NCBI GenBank assembly: GCA_937900045.1
Contig: CALCEB010000058.1
Location: forward strand, 1 to 29,209
DNA: 29,209 nucleotides
DNA from: an uncultured Acidobacteriota bacterium
Lineage (GTDB): Bacteria > Acidobacteriota > Terriglobia > UBA7540
Direction of reading: 5' to 3'
Below, piece after piece: positions 19,223 to 26,602 of the stretch. Every line of letters begins with the position of its first letter. The stretch's first letter is position 1. The translations under genes were made by a program, and so were the position numbers. The notes beneath the pieces were generated by a model, which worked only from the letters and a program-made list of their open reading frames with translations, ran no database searches and was not told the DNA's origin.

Positions 19223-20530
19223 CTAAGCTCCAGCTTTGCCGGCTGGTTCGACCCCTTCGAAGGCCACCACGGTATCGGGCGAAGGCTTGGGGTTGGCGTT
19301 GCGGACGGTCAAGCGCACTCCTGAACCGTGGCTGTGACCCAACTTTACCGGCTCGCCGCTTTCAAGAAAGTAAGCCCGTCGGGCATTCTTCATATTCAGT
19401 TGCCACAGGTCGCAACTGGCTTCGGGCTTCCAGTCGAAAATGTGGACGTAGACCTTGTCACCCTTTTGTGTGGTGTAAACGTTATCGTAATAAATTTGGC
19501 GGAACGAAGTCGCGCCGTAGATCGATTCTCCGTTCTTCTCCAGCCATTCGCCCACGACATCAAGGTTGGCGGTGGAAACCGGATCGATTTTGCCGGTAGG
19601 CAGCGGCCCCACATTCAACAGCAAGTTGCCGCCTCCGGCCACAGCCTTCACCAGCAAATGAAGGATTTCCCGGGGGGACTTGAACCGCTGGTCCATGGCA
19701 TCGTAACCCCAGGCGTCATTGGTGGTGTTGCAGTTTTCCCAAAGGCGGCCGGGTTTGTTGATCTCGCCGATGGCCTCCTCGGGAGTCGAAAAATCGGCGG
19801 GAAGTCCGGTGCGGTTATTGATCAAAGCATCCGGCTGAAGCTGGCGGATCATGGCAATAAGCCTTTCCGACTGCCACTGTTCCGGCGTGTGATCCCAGCC
19901 ACCGTCAAACCACAGGGCGCCGAGCTTGCCGTAGTTAGTGCACAACTCGCGCACTTGGCCGTGCATGAACTTAACGAACGCCTGCGAGACCGGTGTGCCG
20001 TGCTTCAGGCTGGGGCGGTAAAGCGGCGAGTGCCAATCCATCAGGGAAAAATAAAAGCTGATGACCATGCCCTGGCGATGGCATTCCTCCGCCAATTCGC
20101 CGCACAAGTCACGGCCAAAGGGGGTGTGCATGATGGAAAAATCTGAGAGCTTGGTGTTGAACATGGCAAAGCCCTCATGATGCTTGGAAGTGATCGTGAT
20201 GTAGCGCTGGCCGGCTTTCCGCGCCAAGTCCACCCATTCGCGGGCGTTGAATTCCGAGGGGTTGAAGCGGTCCTTGAGCTTGGCGTATTGGTCCGGCGGA
20301 ATTTGCTCCAAGTACATTTGCCACTCGCCGCGGCCGAGCAGCGCGTAGAGGCCAAAGTGGATGAAGCGCCCATAGCGCGCCGGGATGAACCACGCGCCTC
20401 TTCCCGGAGCGGCTTCTTCCGCAGCCGAGGAATAAGGCTCGAAACCGCTCCGGGCGAGGTTCACCGGTACTGGCAACGCTGCGGATGCCAAGCCCAACGT
20501 TGAAAGCCTTGAAAATTGCCGCCGATTCAT
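19223..20530 (-). CDS. Alpha-L-fucosidase, GH29, exported (third of three; first in operon)
   Basis: This 435-residue GH29 protein has an N-terminal export signal starting MNRRQFSRLSTLGLASAALP, which fits the Tat pattern. Family motifs are RFIHFGLYALLGRGEW (55-70), TSKHHEGFAMF (114-124), and ALWFDGGWDH (205-214) with Asp209 as the nucleophile, then NLLLNVGPLPTGKI. The histidine-rich motif reads HHEGF rather than HHDGF. ATG 20530 is preceded by GGAGG (minus strand, 20540-20544); the open frame to 20575 is probably not translated. It is the promoter-proximal gene of the glycosidase operon, with a predicted promoter at 20585-20613. It would remove alpha-L-fucose from oligosaccharides; the subfamily and linkage are not determined. 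Confidence 0.93.
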   Translation of the reverse strand: MNRRQFSRLSTLGLASAALPVPVNLARSGFEPYSSAAEEAAPGRGAWFIPARYGRFIHFGLYALLGRGEWQMYLEQIPPDQYAKLKDRFNPSEFNAREWVDLARKAGQRYITITSKHHEGFAMFNTKLSDFSIMHTPFGRDLCGELAEECHRQGMVISFYFSLMDWHSPLYRPSLKHGTPVSQAFVKFMHGQVRELCTNYGKLGALWFDGGWDHTPEQWQSERLIAMIRQLQPDALINNRTGLPADFSTPEEAIGEINKPGRLWENCNTTNDAWGYDAMDQRFKSPREILHLLVKAVAGGGNLLLNVGPLPTGKIDPVSTANLDVVGEWLEKNGESIYGATSFRQIYYDNVYTTQKGDKVYVHIFDWKPEASCDLWQLNMKNARRAYFLESGEPVKLGHSHGSGVRLTVRNANPKPSPDTVVAFEGVEPAGKAGA

Positions 20531-20584
20531 AGAAGACGCCCTCCAAGCCTCAATGGCAGACGGAAAACCCGCCAAACCCTATGC

Positions 20585-20613
20585 CTTATATGCTTTCATC
20601 AGAAAGATTGCAA
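20585..20613 (-). promoter_or_regulatory. Predicted sigma-70-type promoter of the GH29 operon
   Basis: On the minus strand TTGCAA (20608-20613) is followed by a 17-bp spacer and TATAAG (20585-20590), about 55 bp before the first GH29 start codon. Both boxes are close to consensus and the spacing is ideal. Confidence 0.6.
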
Positions 20614-20668
20614 GCCCATTTTGACAGGGAAAACAATCTTCGCTAATGAAAGTCGGAGACTGCCGGAT

Positions 20669-20693
20669 GATAACGCCGCAAACCGGCGTTATC
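20669..20693. promoter_or_regulatory. 10-bp perfect inverted repeat between two operons
   Basis: GATAACGCCG and CGGCGTTATC form perfect arms around a 5-nt loop. It lies 62 bp after the stop of the SBP-like gene and about 55 bp upstream of the predicted GH29 promoter. No T-run follows on either strand, so it may be a factor-assisted terminator, an operator for a dimeric regulator, or both. Confidence 0.55.
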
Positions 20694-20755
20694 AACCGCG
20701 AGGTTGGATTGCCTGCTTTGGAACATTTTCCCTCACTCCTGATCGAAAGCTTCGT

Positions 20756-21970
20756 TCAGCGATGCTCGCCGTTTGCGTTCATGCCGCTCTCCCGGGACCT
20801 TTCGAAGAATCCTTGCATCTCTGCAATCACCAAGGCCGGATTACCGCCTTGCCGCAGGAAACGGTGAACCGCCGGGCCGGCCTGATCCTGAAACTGAATG
20901 TAGCCGCTATAGCGAGGCCGCAAATAGGCTCTGTCCAGTGTGGGAAGGGTGTTCCGGAAGAAATCGTGGGTGGCCCGATTCGTTTCTTCATCCGTCCAGG
21001 CGGAGCGATGTCCCGGCTGGCCGCCGCTCTGAACATAGATCGTCCTCTGACAATCGGCGGACGCAATATAGCTAACATATTCCAGTGCAGTTTCGCGATG
21101 AGGGCAGGCAGCGGAAATGGCAAGCCCCGTGCCTCCCAGTGTCGTCGGAGGGCGCTGGTCCCCAAGCACGCGGCAGACATCACCAAATTGCAGCAGCCTG
21201 CGCGCATACCCCTTGCGCGCGTAGTTTGAATATCCGTAAGCAAAGGGACAGTAGGCAATCTCGTCGCAGCGGGTCATCGTTTCATAGGTGGCAATGGGGT
21301 TCCAGTCGAGAATGTCATGGGGGCAGAGTGACACCAGTTCGCGCAGCCTGGCCAGCGCCTCAACTCCCGCCTCGGCGTCAACTATGAAATCCGGAGAACG
21401 AAATGGAGTCTCACCTAAAGCACAACAAAACATGTAAAAGTTCATGAGGCTATCAACCGGAATAGCAGGAAATGCAACTCGCTGTTGCTTTGCCAAGGCC
21501 AGGAGCTCGCCCCAGGTCTCGGGCACGCAGAGATGGTCCTGTTTAAGCAAGTCGGGCCGCCAGGCGCTCACCGGAGCGGCTGCATCAATGGCCAGCGCCC
21601 ATTGGTGGCCACCATAGAAATAGCTCCGGTGGGAATTGCCAGCGGAATTCCGCCTCTGGTCATCCAAGAAATCGGCGCTCAAGAACTCATCCAGCGCCAT
21701 CAGGACTTGGTGGCGCGCAGCGTATCCGGCAAACGGGTGGTCAATCACCAGAAGATCGAAAGTTTCCGCCAGCTTCTCGATTGGCGAATCCGCAAAATCC
21801 TGCAGGCTGCGCTTTTCCCAAACGATTTCCATTCCGGGCTGCGTTTCGCAAAAACGCTGGGCCGTCGCCACCATCGGCAGGAAGCCGCGCGAATGATTCC
21901 AGGTAATGCCTCGAAGCCGAGTACAGTTGGGAAAAGTCATGGGCAACTCTAATCTGGCGGAAGCATTCAC
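20756..21970 (-). CDS. Solute-binding-protein-like protein without signal peptide
   Basis: This 404-residue protein resembles family 1 extracellular solute-binding proteins of carbohydrate ABC transporters (FDLLVIDHPFAGYAA, VPETWGELLALAKQQ, TLGGTGLAISAACPHRETALEYVSYIAS). The N-terminus has no hydrophobic signal, lipobox or Tat motif; it begins directly with a conserved-looking stretch LRGITWNHSRGFLPMVA. No ABC permease or ATPase gene is in the window. From memory, proteins of this kind occur near CoA-transferase and MaoC genes in other bacteria, so a cytoplasmic binding or enzymatic role is possible. The GTG start at 21970 lies 1 bp after the stop of the oxidoreductase gene, indicating co-transcription; ATG 21940 is the alternative. 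Neither upstream candidate start reveals a signal peptide. Confidence 0.82.
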   Translation of the reverse strand: MNASARLELPMTFPNCTRLRGITWNHSRGFLPMVATAQRFCETQPGMEIVWEKRSLQDFADSPIEKLAETFDLLVIDHPFAGYAARHQVLMALDEFLSADFLDDQRRNSAGNSHRSYFYGGHQWALAIDAAAPVSAWRPDLLKQDHLCVPETWGELLALAKQQRVAFPAIPVDSLMNFYMFCCALGETPFRSPDFIVDAEAGVEALARLRELVSLCPHDILDWNPIATYETMTRCDEIAYCPFAYGYSNYARKGYARRLLQFGDVCRVLGDQRPPTTLGGTGLAISAACPHRETALEYVSYIASADCQRTIYVQSGGQPGHRSAWTDEETNRATHDFFRNTLPTLDRAYLRPRYSGYIQFQDQAGPAVHRFLRQGGNPALVIAEMQGFFERSRESGMNANGEHR

Positions 21971-21971
21971 C

Positions 21972-23048
21972 TCATTCAGGAACGGGTTCGCCGCCTCGAT
22001 CGCTGGACCGGTACGCCGCCTCGACTAGAACCATCGTCTTCAGTGCGTCGTCTACTGCCGTGGGAGGTTTATCGTCCACGTCTTCGGCCCAGCGCATCAC
22101 ACTTCCCATCGTTCCAATGAAGGCGTCAGGAAACCAACTCCCCTTCAATTTAACCGACTCCCATAGAGGCAAGGATCCTTCACGGAGAATACAAAACTCC
22201 AATTCGTCGAGCTCACCTTCCGGATAATTCAGGAGCAGACCCATCTTCGCGACGATGGCTCCCCGCGTTCCTTCCCATTTGATGAAGCTCTCCTGGTGGC
22301 GCAAGCCGAACCGGTGGCCGTGATTGGCGGAGACGGAGGCCCGCAGTGTATCGCCGTAATCCAGAATGATGCTGGACCGGGCCGGAGCAAGGTGGGAGGG
22401 CGAGGCTTGCCTTAAAGTCTTGGCATAAACGCCGCGCGGTTCGCCGAGGAATGAACGGAGCAGGTCAAGGTAGTGGATGCTATGGTAAAGAATCTCTACC
22501 CGTGGCATCCCCTGCAAGAATGTCCACAGGTGCCAGGGCGTGTACACCGATACTCGCACTTCCATATCGTGCAATGCGCCGATCAGCCCCTGCTCGAGCA
22601 GACTTCTTGCTGCCAGCACATAAGGTGCGTACCGGAGCTGGAAGTTCACCGCAGCGCGCAATCGCTTGCGACGGCAAAGATCCACAATCTGCCGTGCCTG
22701 GTCCAGATTCTCACCCAAGGGTTTCTGAATCAGCACAGCGCGATCGTCCGGCAGACAGGGTAAAGTTTCCAAGAGGGCCGAAGCCGGGATCGCGATGTCA
22801 AACACTGCGTTGGCTGGAGCTTCAACCGTTGCCTCCGCCAGCGACGGGTAGACCCGCTCGATGCCGAATTTCGCGGCCAACTTCGATGCCCGCTCTTGAT
22901 TCAAGTCATGAATACCTGCCACGGGGAAGCCCGCCTTGTGATAGGCCGGGAGGTGGGCGTCACGAACAATTCCCCCCGCCCCAATGATGATGATGGGCCG
23001 GGGGACCCTCGGCAGAGCGGGCTTCTGATTTAAGGCGAGTTGCGGCAT
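21972..23048 (-). CDS. Gfo/Idh/MocA-family NAD(P)-dependent oxidoreductase
   Basis: This 358-residue protein has the family's two domains. The N-terminal Rossmann fold carries IIIIGAGGIVRDAHLPAYHKAG (the glycine-rich nucleotide loop begins near residue 23) and the conserved KPLGENLDQA, here as IQKPLG rather than EKPLG. The C-terminal alpha/beta domain has NFQLRYAP and the histidine-containing YHSIHYLDLLR, which fits the catalytic region. Such enzymes oxidise or reduce sugars, inositols or related acids; the substrate is unknown. It heads a two-gene minus-strand operon with the SBP-like gene and is divergent from the IclR gene, so IclR control through the 125-bp spacer is likely. No obvious ribosome-binding site precedes ATG 23048. 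Confidence 0.92.
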   Translation of the reverse strand: MPQLALNQKPALPRVPRPIIIIGAGGIVRDAHLPAYHKAGFPVAGIHDLNQERASKLAAKFGIERVYPSLAEATVEAPANAVFDIAIPASALLETLPCLPDDRAVLIQKPLGENLDQARQIVDLCRRKRLRAAVNFQLRYAPYVLAARSLLEQGLIGALHDMEVRVSVYTPWHLWTFLQGMPRVEILYHSIHYLDLLRSFLGEPRGVYAKTLRQASPSHLAPARSSIILDYGDTLRASVSANHGHRFGLRHQESFIKWEGTRGAIVAKMGLLLNYPEGELDELEFCILREGSLPLWESVKLKGSWFPDAFIGTMGSVMRWAEDVDDKPPTAVDDALKTMVLVEAAYRSSDRGGEPVPE

Positions 23049-23115
23049 AATGTTGCGTTGCCAGCGGAAGTATCCATTCTAGGCCCTGCAGAGGGTTTAG
23101 ATATCCCAGTGGCCT

Positions 23116-23154
23116 GAACCGGTGGCCGGTTCCTTTGGAAAACGTAATTTTACG
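23116..23154. promoter_or_regulatory. Palindromic operator candidates in the divergent iclR-type promoter region
   Basis: Two inverted repeats sit between the divergent genes. One is GAACCGG-TGG-CCGGTTC (23116-23132, perfect 7-bp arms). The other is CGTAA-TT-TTACG (23143-23154, perfect 5-bp arms), placed 20 bp before the IclR start codon. Autoregulation and control of the divergent operon by the adjacent IclR protein would fit. The sites do not exactly match the E. coli IclR box. Confidence 0.5.
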
Positions 23155-23173
23155 GATAAAATATGGCTTGTCA

Positions 23174-23953
23174 ATGAAAAAGTCCTCCAAGAACTCCCAG
23201 AAATACTACGTTCCCGCCCTCGAAAAGGGCCTTGATATTCTTGAGGTCTTGGCCGCCGCGCAGGTACCGCAATCCCTCTCCGACTTGGCCCGGCGTCTGG
23301 GCCGCACCAGTAGCGAACTATTTCGAATGCTCAACGCCTTGGAGCGGCGGCATTTTATCGAAAGAGATCCGGTTTCTGGAAAGTGCCGGCTCACCTTGCG
23401 GCTCTACCAACTAGCCCACACCCATTCGCCGGTGGAGAAACTGCTGCGTCCCGCTACGATGCAGATGCGAACGCTCGCCGAACAAATTAAAGAATCCTGC
23501 CACATTAGCATCCTGGACGGCTCGCGGCTGGTGGTTCTTGCCCAGGCTGACAGCCCCGCCATCTATCGATTCTCTGTGGAGGTGGGCTCGGCGTTCTCGC
23601 CTCTTCGCACCGCCTCGGGACGTCTCCTTCTAGCCCATTGTGGCGAGGATGAATTCCGGCATTTCTGCGAAAGTTCTGAAGAGTACCGGCGATGGAATGT
23701 TACAGCCCGGAAGAAGCTCGCCGCCCAACTCGCAGAGATCCGCCGGAGGGGCTTCTCCACGGCGCACAATGAGCCCATCATTGGCATCCGAAGCTATGCC
23801 GTGCTGGTGGGAAAACCGCAGATCAACTTGGCCGCAGCACTGGCCGTTGCCTCCCTGGATATGCGGGGCAAGAGGGATAACCGTCAGCAAATCCTTAAAG
23901 GTTTAAGGTCCACCGCCGCCGGAATCAATCGCGCCCTGGGACTGCAGCCATGA
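23174..23953 (+). CDS. IclR-family transcriptional regulator
   Basis: This 259-residue regulator has an N-terminal winged helix-turn-helix (ALEKGLDILEVLAAA, then SLSDLARRLGRTSSELFRMLNALERRHFIERD) and a C-terminal effector-binding domain (CHISILDGSRLVVLAQADS, FSPLRTASGRLLLAHCGEDE, RRRGFSTAHNEPIIGIRSYAVLV). IclR proteins act as dimers or tetramers and respond to small organic acids or sugars. ATG 23174 was chosen because the protein then begins with the usual short basic tail; a TTG at 23135 would extend it by 13 residues through the operator-like region. No strong ribosome-binding site is visible. Its stop overlaps the start of the first MaoC gene by ATGA, so the two are translationally coupled. 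It most likely controls the neighbouring catabolic module. Confidence 0.94.
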   Translation: MKKSSKNSQKYYVPALEKGLDILEVLAAAQVPQSLSDLARRLGRTSSELFRMLNALERRHFIERDPVSGKCRLTLRLYQLAHTHSPVEKLLRPATMQMRTLAEQIKESCHISILDGSRLVVLAQADSPAIYRFSVEVGSAFSPLRTASGRLLLAHCGEDEFRHFCESSEEYRRWNVTARKKLAAQLAEIRRRGFSTAHNEPIIGIRSYAVLVGKPQINLAAALAVASLDMRGKRDNRQQILKGLRSTAAGINRALGLQP

Positions 23954-24408
23954 TCCAATCGCGATACTTCGAACAATATGAGAATGCATCCGTCCGTGAG
24001 AGCCTGGGCCGGACCATCACTGAGACCGATGTGGTCCTCCATGCAGGTCAAAGCGGGGATTTTTATCCTCACCACATGGACGCCGAGTGGTGCAAGACCC
24101 AAGAGTTCAAGCAGCGCGTTGCGCATGGAACGCTAGTCTTTACCATCGCCATCGGACTCATTGCCTTGGACATCAACCCCGAAGCTTTCACTTACGGCTA
24201 CGACCATTTGCGCTTCATTAAGCCGGTGTTTATTGGTGACACCCTGCACGCTAGGGTCACGGTGAAGGAGAAACGGGACGCTCTCAAGCGGCCCGATTAC
24301 GGAATTGTGGTAGAGCTCGTCGAAGCCTTCAATCAGCGTCAGGAAACCGTGCTGGCCTGCGAGCACCTGCTCATGGTGAAGAAACGCCCCAGCCTCCCCC
24401 AGCGGTGA
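23950..24408 (+). CDS. MaoC-family (R)-specific enoyl-CoA hydratase-like protein, intact motif
   Basis: This 152-residue single hot-dog protein has the hydratase motif SGDFYPHHMD (35-44), giving the catalytic Asp37-x4-His42 pair, followed by RVAHGTLVFTIAIGL and FIKPVFIGDTL. Members add water to, or remove it from, CoA thioesters. It is coupled to the iclR-type gene by a 4-bp ATGA overlap. The CoA-transferase gene follows after 168 bp, in which a promoter-like pair is seen. The second MaoC protein of this cluster shares the FIKPVFIGDT and YGYDxLRF text but lacks the catalytic His, so the two could pair. Relation to mesaconyl-, itaconyl- or beta-methylmalyl-type hydratases is possible but not decidable here. 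Confidence 0.9.
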   Translation: MIQSRYFEQYENASVRESLGRTITETDVVLHAGQSGDFYPHHMDAEWCKTQEFKQRVAHGTLVFTIAIGLIALDINPEAFTYGYDHLRFIKPVFIGDTLHARVTVKEKRDALKRPDYGIVVELVEAFNQRQETVLACEHLLMVKKRPSLPQR

Positions 24409-24477
24409 GCCTCCTGCCCGTCCGTGTCATCGCCGTATGATCCCACCTTTGAAGTTGACGCAAGGATGCAAATTCTG

Positions 24478-24507
24478 TTGACACGTTCATGTTTTCATAA
24501 ATAGAAT
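24478..24507 (+). promoter_or_regulatory. Predicted promoter ahead of the CoA-transferase gene
   Basis: A perfect -35 TTGACA (24478-24483), an 18-bp spacer and TAGAAT (24502-24507, 5 of 6 to consensus) lie 70 bp before the start codon. A second TTGACG lies at 24455-24460. This could allow expression independent of the iclR-maoC transcript. Confidence 0.5.
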
Positions 24508-24576
24508 GCCTTTTCGCATACAAAATCTCAAGGCCAGACACCGGCGGGGCAAGAGCCCCCAAATAGGACTTTCTAC

Positions 24577-25719
24577 ATGAAACCTCTGGAGGGAATCCTC
24601 GTTCTTGATTGCAGCCAGTTCCTTGCGGGGCCCTGGGCTGCGCTCCGGCTGGCAGATCTCGGGGCGCGCGTCATCAAGATTGAGCGCCCGGCAAAAGGGG
24701 ACCTGTGCCGCCAACTCTATATTTCCAACCTCGATCTGGACGGCGATAGCACGCTGTTCCATTCCATCAACCGCAATAAGCAGAGCTTTGCCGCTGACTT
24801 CAAAGACCCCACAGACCGCGCCCGCGTTGAGAAGGTGATCCAGCGGGCCGATGTACTGATACAGAATTTCAGGCCGGGCGTGATGGAAAAGCTCGGACTC
24901 CACTACCAAGCCGCGCGTACCATCAATCCCCGCCTGGTTTACGCACAAGTCACGGGCTACGGCCAACAGGGTCCGTGGCGCGACAAACCGGGTCAGGATT
25001 TGCTGGCCCAGTCATTATCGGGCCTTGTCTGGCTGAACGGGAATGCAGAGCAACCTCCCATGCCCTTTGGACTGGCTACCGCAGATATGTTTGCCGGAGC
25101 ATTCCTGGTGCAAGGCATTCTGGCCTGCCTGGTGCGGCGAGGGAAAACCGCTGAAGGCGGCCTGGTGGAGGTCAGCCTGCTCGAGGCGGTGCTCGATTTT
25201 CAGTTCGAAGTATTGACCACTCATCTGAATGACGGCGGAAAGCTGCCACAACGAAGCGCTGTGAACAATGCCCATGCCTACCTCGGAGCGCCCTACGGCA
25301 TTTACGCCACCGCCAGCGGCTACCTGGCGTTGGCCATGGGTTCCGTGACCCGATTAGGAGAGCTCCTGAACTGTCCGCCTCTCGCTAAGTATTCGGATCC
25401 CAAAACCTGGTTCATTAAACGCGATGAGATCAAGGGCATCCTTGCGGACCACTTGAAGACCCAGACGACCGCGCACTGGCTGAGCATCCTGGAACCCGCG
25501 GATTTCTGGTGCTCGGACGTCTTGAATTGGTCCCAATTGGTTCGGCACGAGGCCTTCAAGTCTCTCGATATGCTCCAGGAGGTTCGCCGCGACAATGGAG
25601 CCAGCCTGCTGACCTTGCGCTGCCCCATCCGCATTGACGGCGAGGTCTACAAGTCCAGCCGGGGCGCTCCCCGCACCGGTGAACACACGCGCCAGATTGC
25701 TGAAGAATTCGGCCTTTGA
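24577..25719 (+). CDS. CaiB/BaiF family (class III) CoA-transferase
   Basis: This 380-residue protein is a class III CoA-transferase, which moves CoA from a donor thioester to a carboxylic acid through an aspartyl-CoA intermediate. Seen in the sequence are LEGILVLDCSQFLAGPWAA, DLGARVIKIERPAKGD, the conserved INRNKQSFAADFKDP, DVLIQNFRPGVMEKLGL, and FGLATADMFAG, in which Asp170 corresponds to the family nucleophile (Asp169 of formyl-CoA transferase). Length and domain order are normal. AGGA at 24565-24568 supports the ATG. Between two MaoC genes, it probably activates an acid that is then hydrated or dehydrated as its CoA ester. The actual acid and CoA donor are unknown. No CoA ligase, lyase or thiolase gene is present in the window. 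Confidence 0.94.
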   Translation: MKPLEGILVLDCSQFLAGPWAALRLADLGARVIKIERPAKGDLCRQLYISNLDLDGDSTLFHSINRNKQSFAADFKDPTDRARVEKVIQRADVLIQNFRPGVMEKLGLHYQAARTINPRLVYAQVTGYGQQGPWRDKPGQDLLAQSLSGLVWLNGNAEQPPMPFGLATADMFAGAFLVQGILACLVRRGKTAEGGLVEVSLLEAVLDFQFEVLTTHLNDGGKLPQRSAVNNAHAYLGAPYGIYATASGYLALAMGSVTRLGELLNCPPLAKYSDPKTWFIKRDEIKGILADHLKTQTTAHWLSILEPADFWCSDVLNWSQLVRHEAFKSLDMLQEVRRDNGASLLTLRCPIRIDGEVYKSSRGAPRTGEHTRQIAEEFGL

Positions 25720-25795
25720 TCGGAGGCTGCGTGCGGCGTGACCAACCTGCGAGATCGAACATGAAAGACAAGATTTACACAAGGAGTTGCAAGCT

Positions 25796-26314
25796 GTGAA
25801 TCCCAATCCCGACCCTGCCACGCACCTGGAGATTCCGGTCTGGAATGCGGAAACCTGGTTCTACGAAGATTTTGAAATTGGCCACAAGATTCGTTCCCTT
25901 CGGCGGACCATCTCAGAAGGCGAGAGCATGCTTTTCAACGCCCTCGTTCTGGACATGCACCCTTACGTGGGGGATGAAGTCTTCGCCCGCAGTGAGGGCG
26001 TCTTCGGACAACGGCTGGTAGCCGGGGCGCTGGTTTTCAGCATGGGGCTGGGACTGGTTGCGACGAACTGCGTGAACGCATTCAGCTACGGCTACGACAA
26101 ATTGCGTTTTATCAAGCCCGTTTTCATCGGCGACACAATCTACACCATTCGAACCAACCTGGAGAAGCGGCCCAAGTACAAGGACATGGGGCTGATCAAA
26201 GCCTCCTACGAAGTTTTCAAGAATCCGGGGGAACTGGTGCTCTACTGCGAGCATCTTCAAACTGTCAAATACCGCGATCCCACGCGGTGGCAGGGCCAAA
26301 TCGAGAAGAGCTGA
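25796..26314 (+). CDS. MaoC-like hot-dog protein lacking the catalytic His
   Basis: This 172-residue protein belongs to the MaoC-like hot-dog family (FYEDFEIGHKIRSLRRTISEG, RLVAGALVFSMGLGL, YGYDKLRFIKPVFIGDTIY). In the catalytic segment it reads VLDMHPYVGDEVFA: Asp53 is kept, but the position of the active His, four residues on, is Val58. A His occurs at 55, where the family usually has Asn. It may therefore be a non-catalytic subunit that pairs with the intact MaoC protein, or have different chemistry. The start is GTG 25796, placed by AAGGAG at 25781-25786 with 9-nt spacing; a TTG three codons earlier overlaps that site's spacer and is less likely. It is the last gene of the plus-strand module, 76 bp after the CoA-transferase. 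Confidence 0.88.
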   Translation: MNPNPDPATHLEIPVWNAETWFYEDFEIGHKIRSLRRTISEGESMLFNALVLDMHPYVGDEVFARSEGVFGQRLVAGALVFSMGLGLVATNCVNAFSYGYDKLRFIKPVFIGDTIYTIRTNLEKRPKYKDMGLIKASYEVFKNPGELVLYCEHLQTVKYRDPTRWQGQIEKS

Positions 26315-26457
26315 TCGTGCCATCTTCGGCACAGGCTTGCTGTAACCCCTCCTCTGTGCGGAGTCCGAAAATAATCGGGGGCGACATCTAAGGAAATGAG
26401 CTCAAAACCCACGCTGTGCTCCACGACGGGGGTTGTAAGAGCTTATCCTTAAATAAT

Positions 26458-26567
26458 GGTAGTGGATCAGTTTGCTGTAGCGGCGCTCTATGAGCGCCGG
26501 AAACTGTTGAGAAATAAAGTTCGGCGGTCACAGACCGCCGTTACAGCAGCGAAGATGTACCACTACC
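26458..26567. mobile_element. 110-bp double-hairpin MITE-like element with 8-bp target duplication
   Basis: The element begins GGTAGTGG and ends CCACTACC. Further in, GCTGTAGCGGCG (left) matches the complement of CGCCGTTACAGC (right) at 11 of 12 positions. It contains two hairpins with 8-bp perfect stems and 3-nt loops: CGGCGCTC-TAT-GAGCGCCG and CGGCGGTC-ACA-GACCGCCG. The 8-bp sequence TAAATAAT occurs directly on both sides (26450-26457 and 26568-26575), indicating a target duplication. No coding capacity. Confidence 0.85.
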
Positions 26568-26602
26568 TAAATAATCCTTAAATTGCGAGACAAGTTGAGG
26601 CA

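Noticed and set aside
23950..26314. Itaconate degradation or 3-hydroxypropionate-cycle (mesaconyl-CoA) operon
   Set aside because: A CoA-transferase and MaoC genes are present, but no citramalyl-CoA or malyl-CoA lyase, and one MaoC lacks the catalytic His. The assignment would be a guess.
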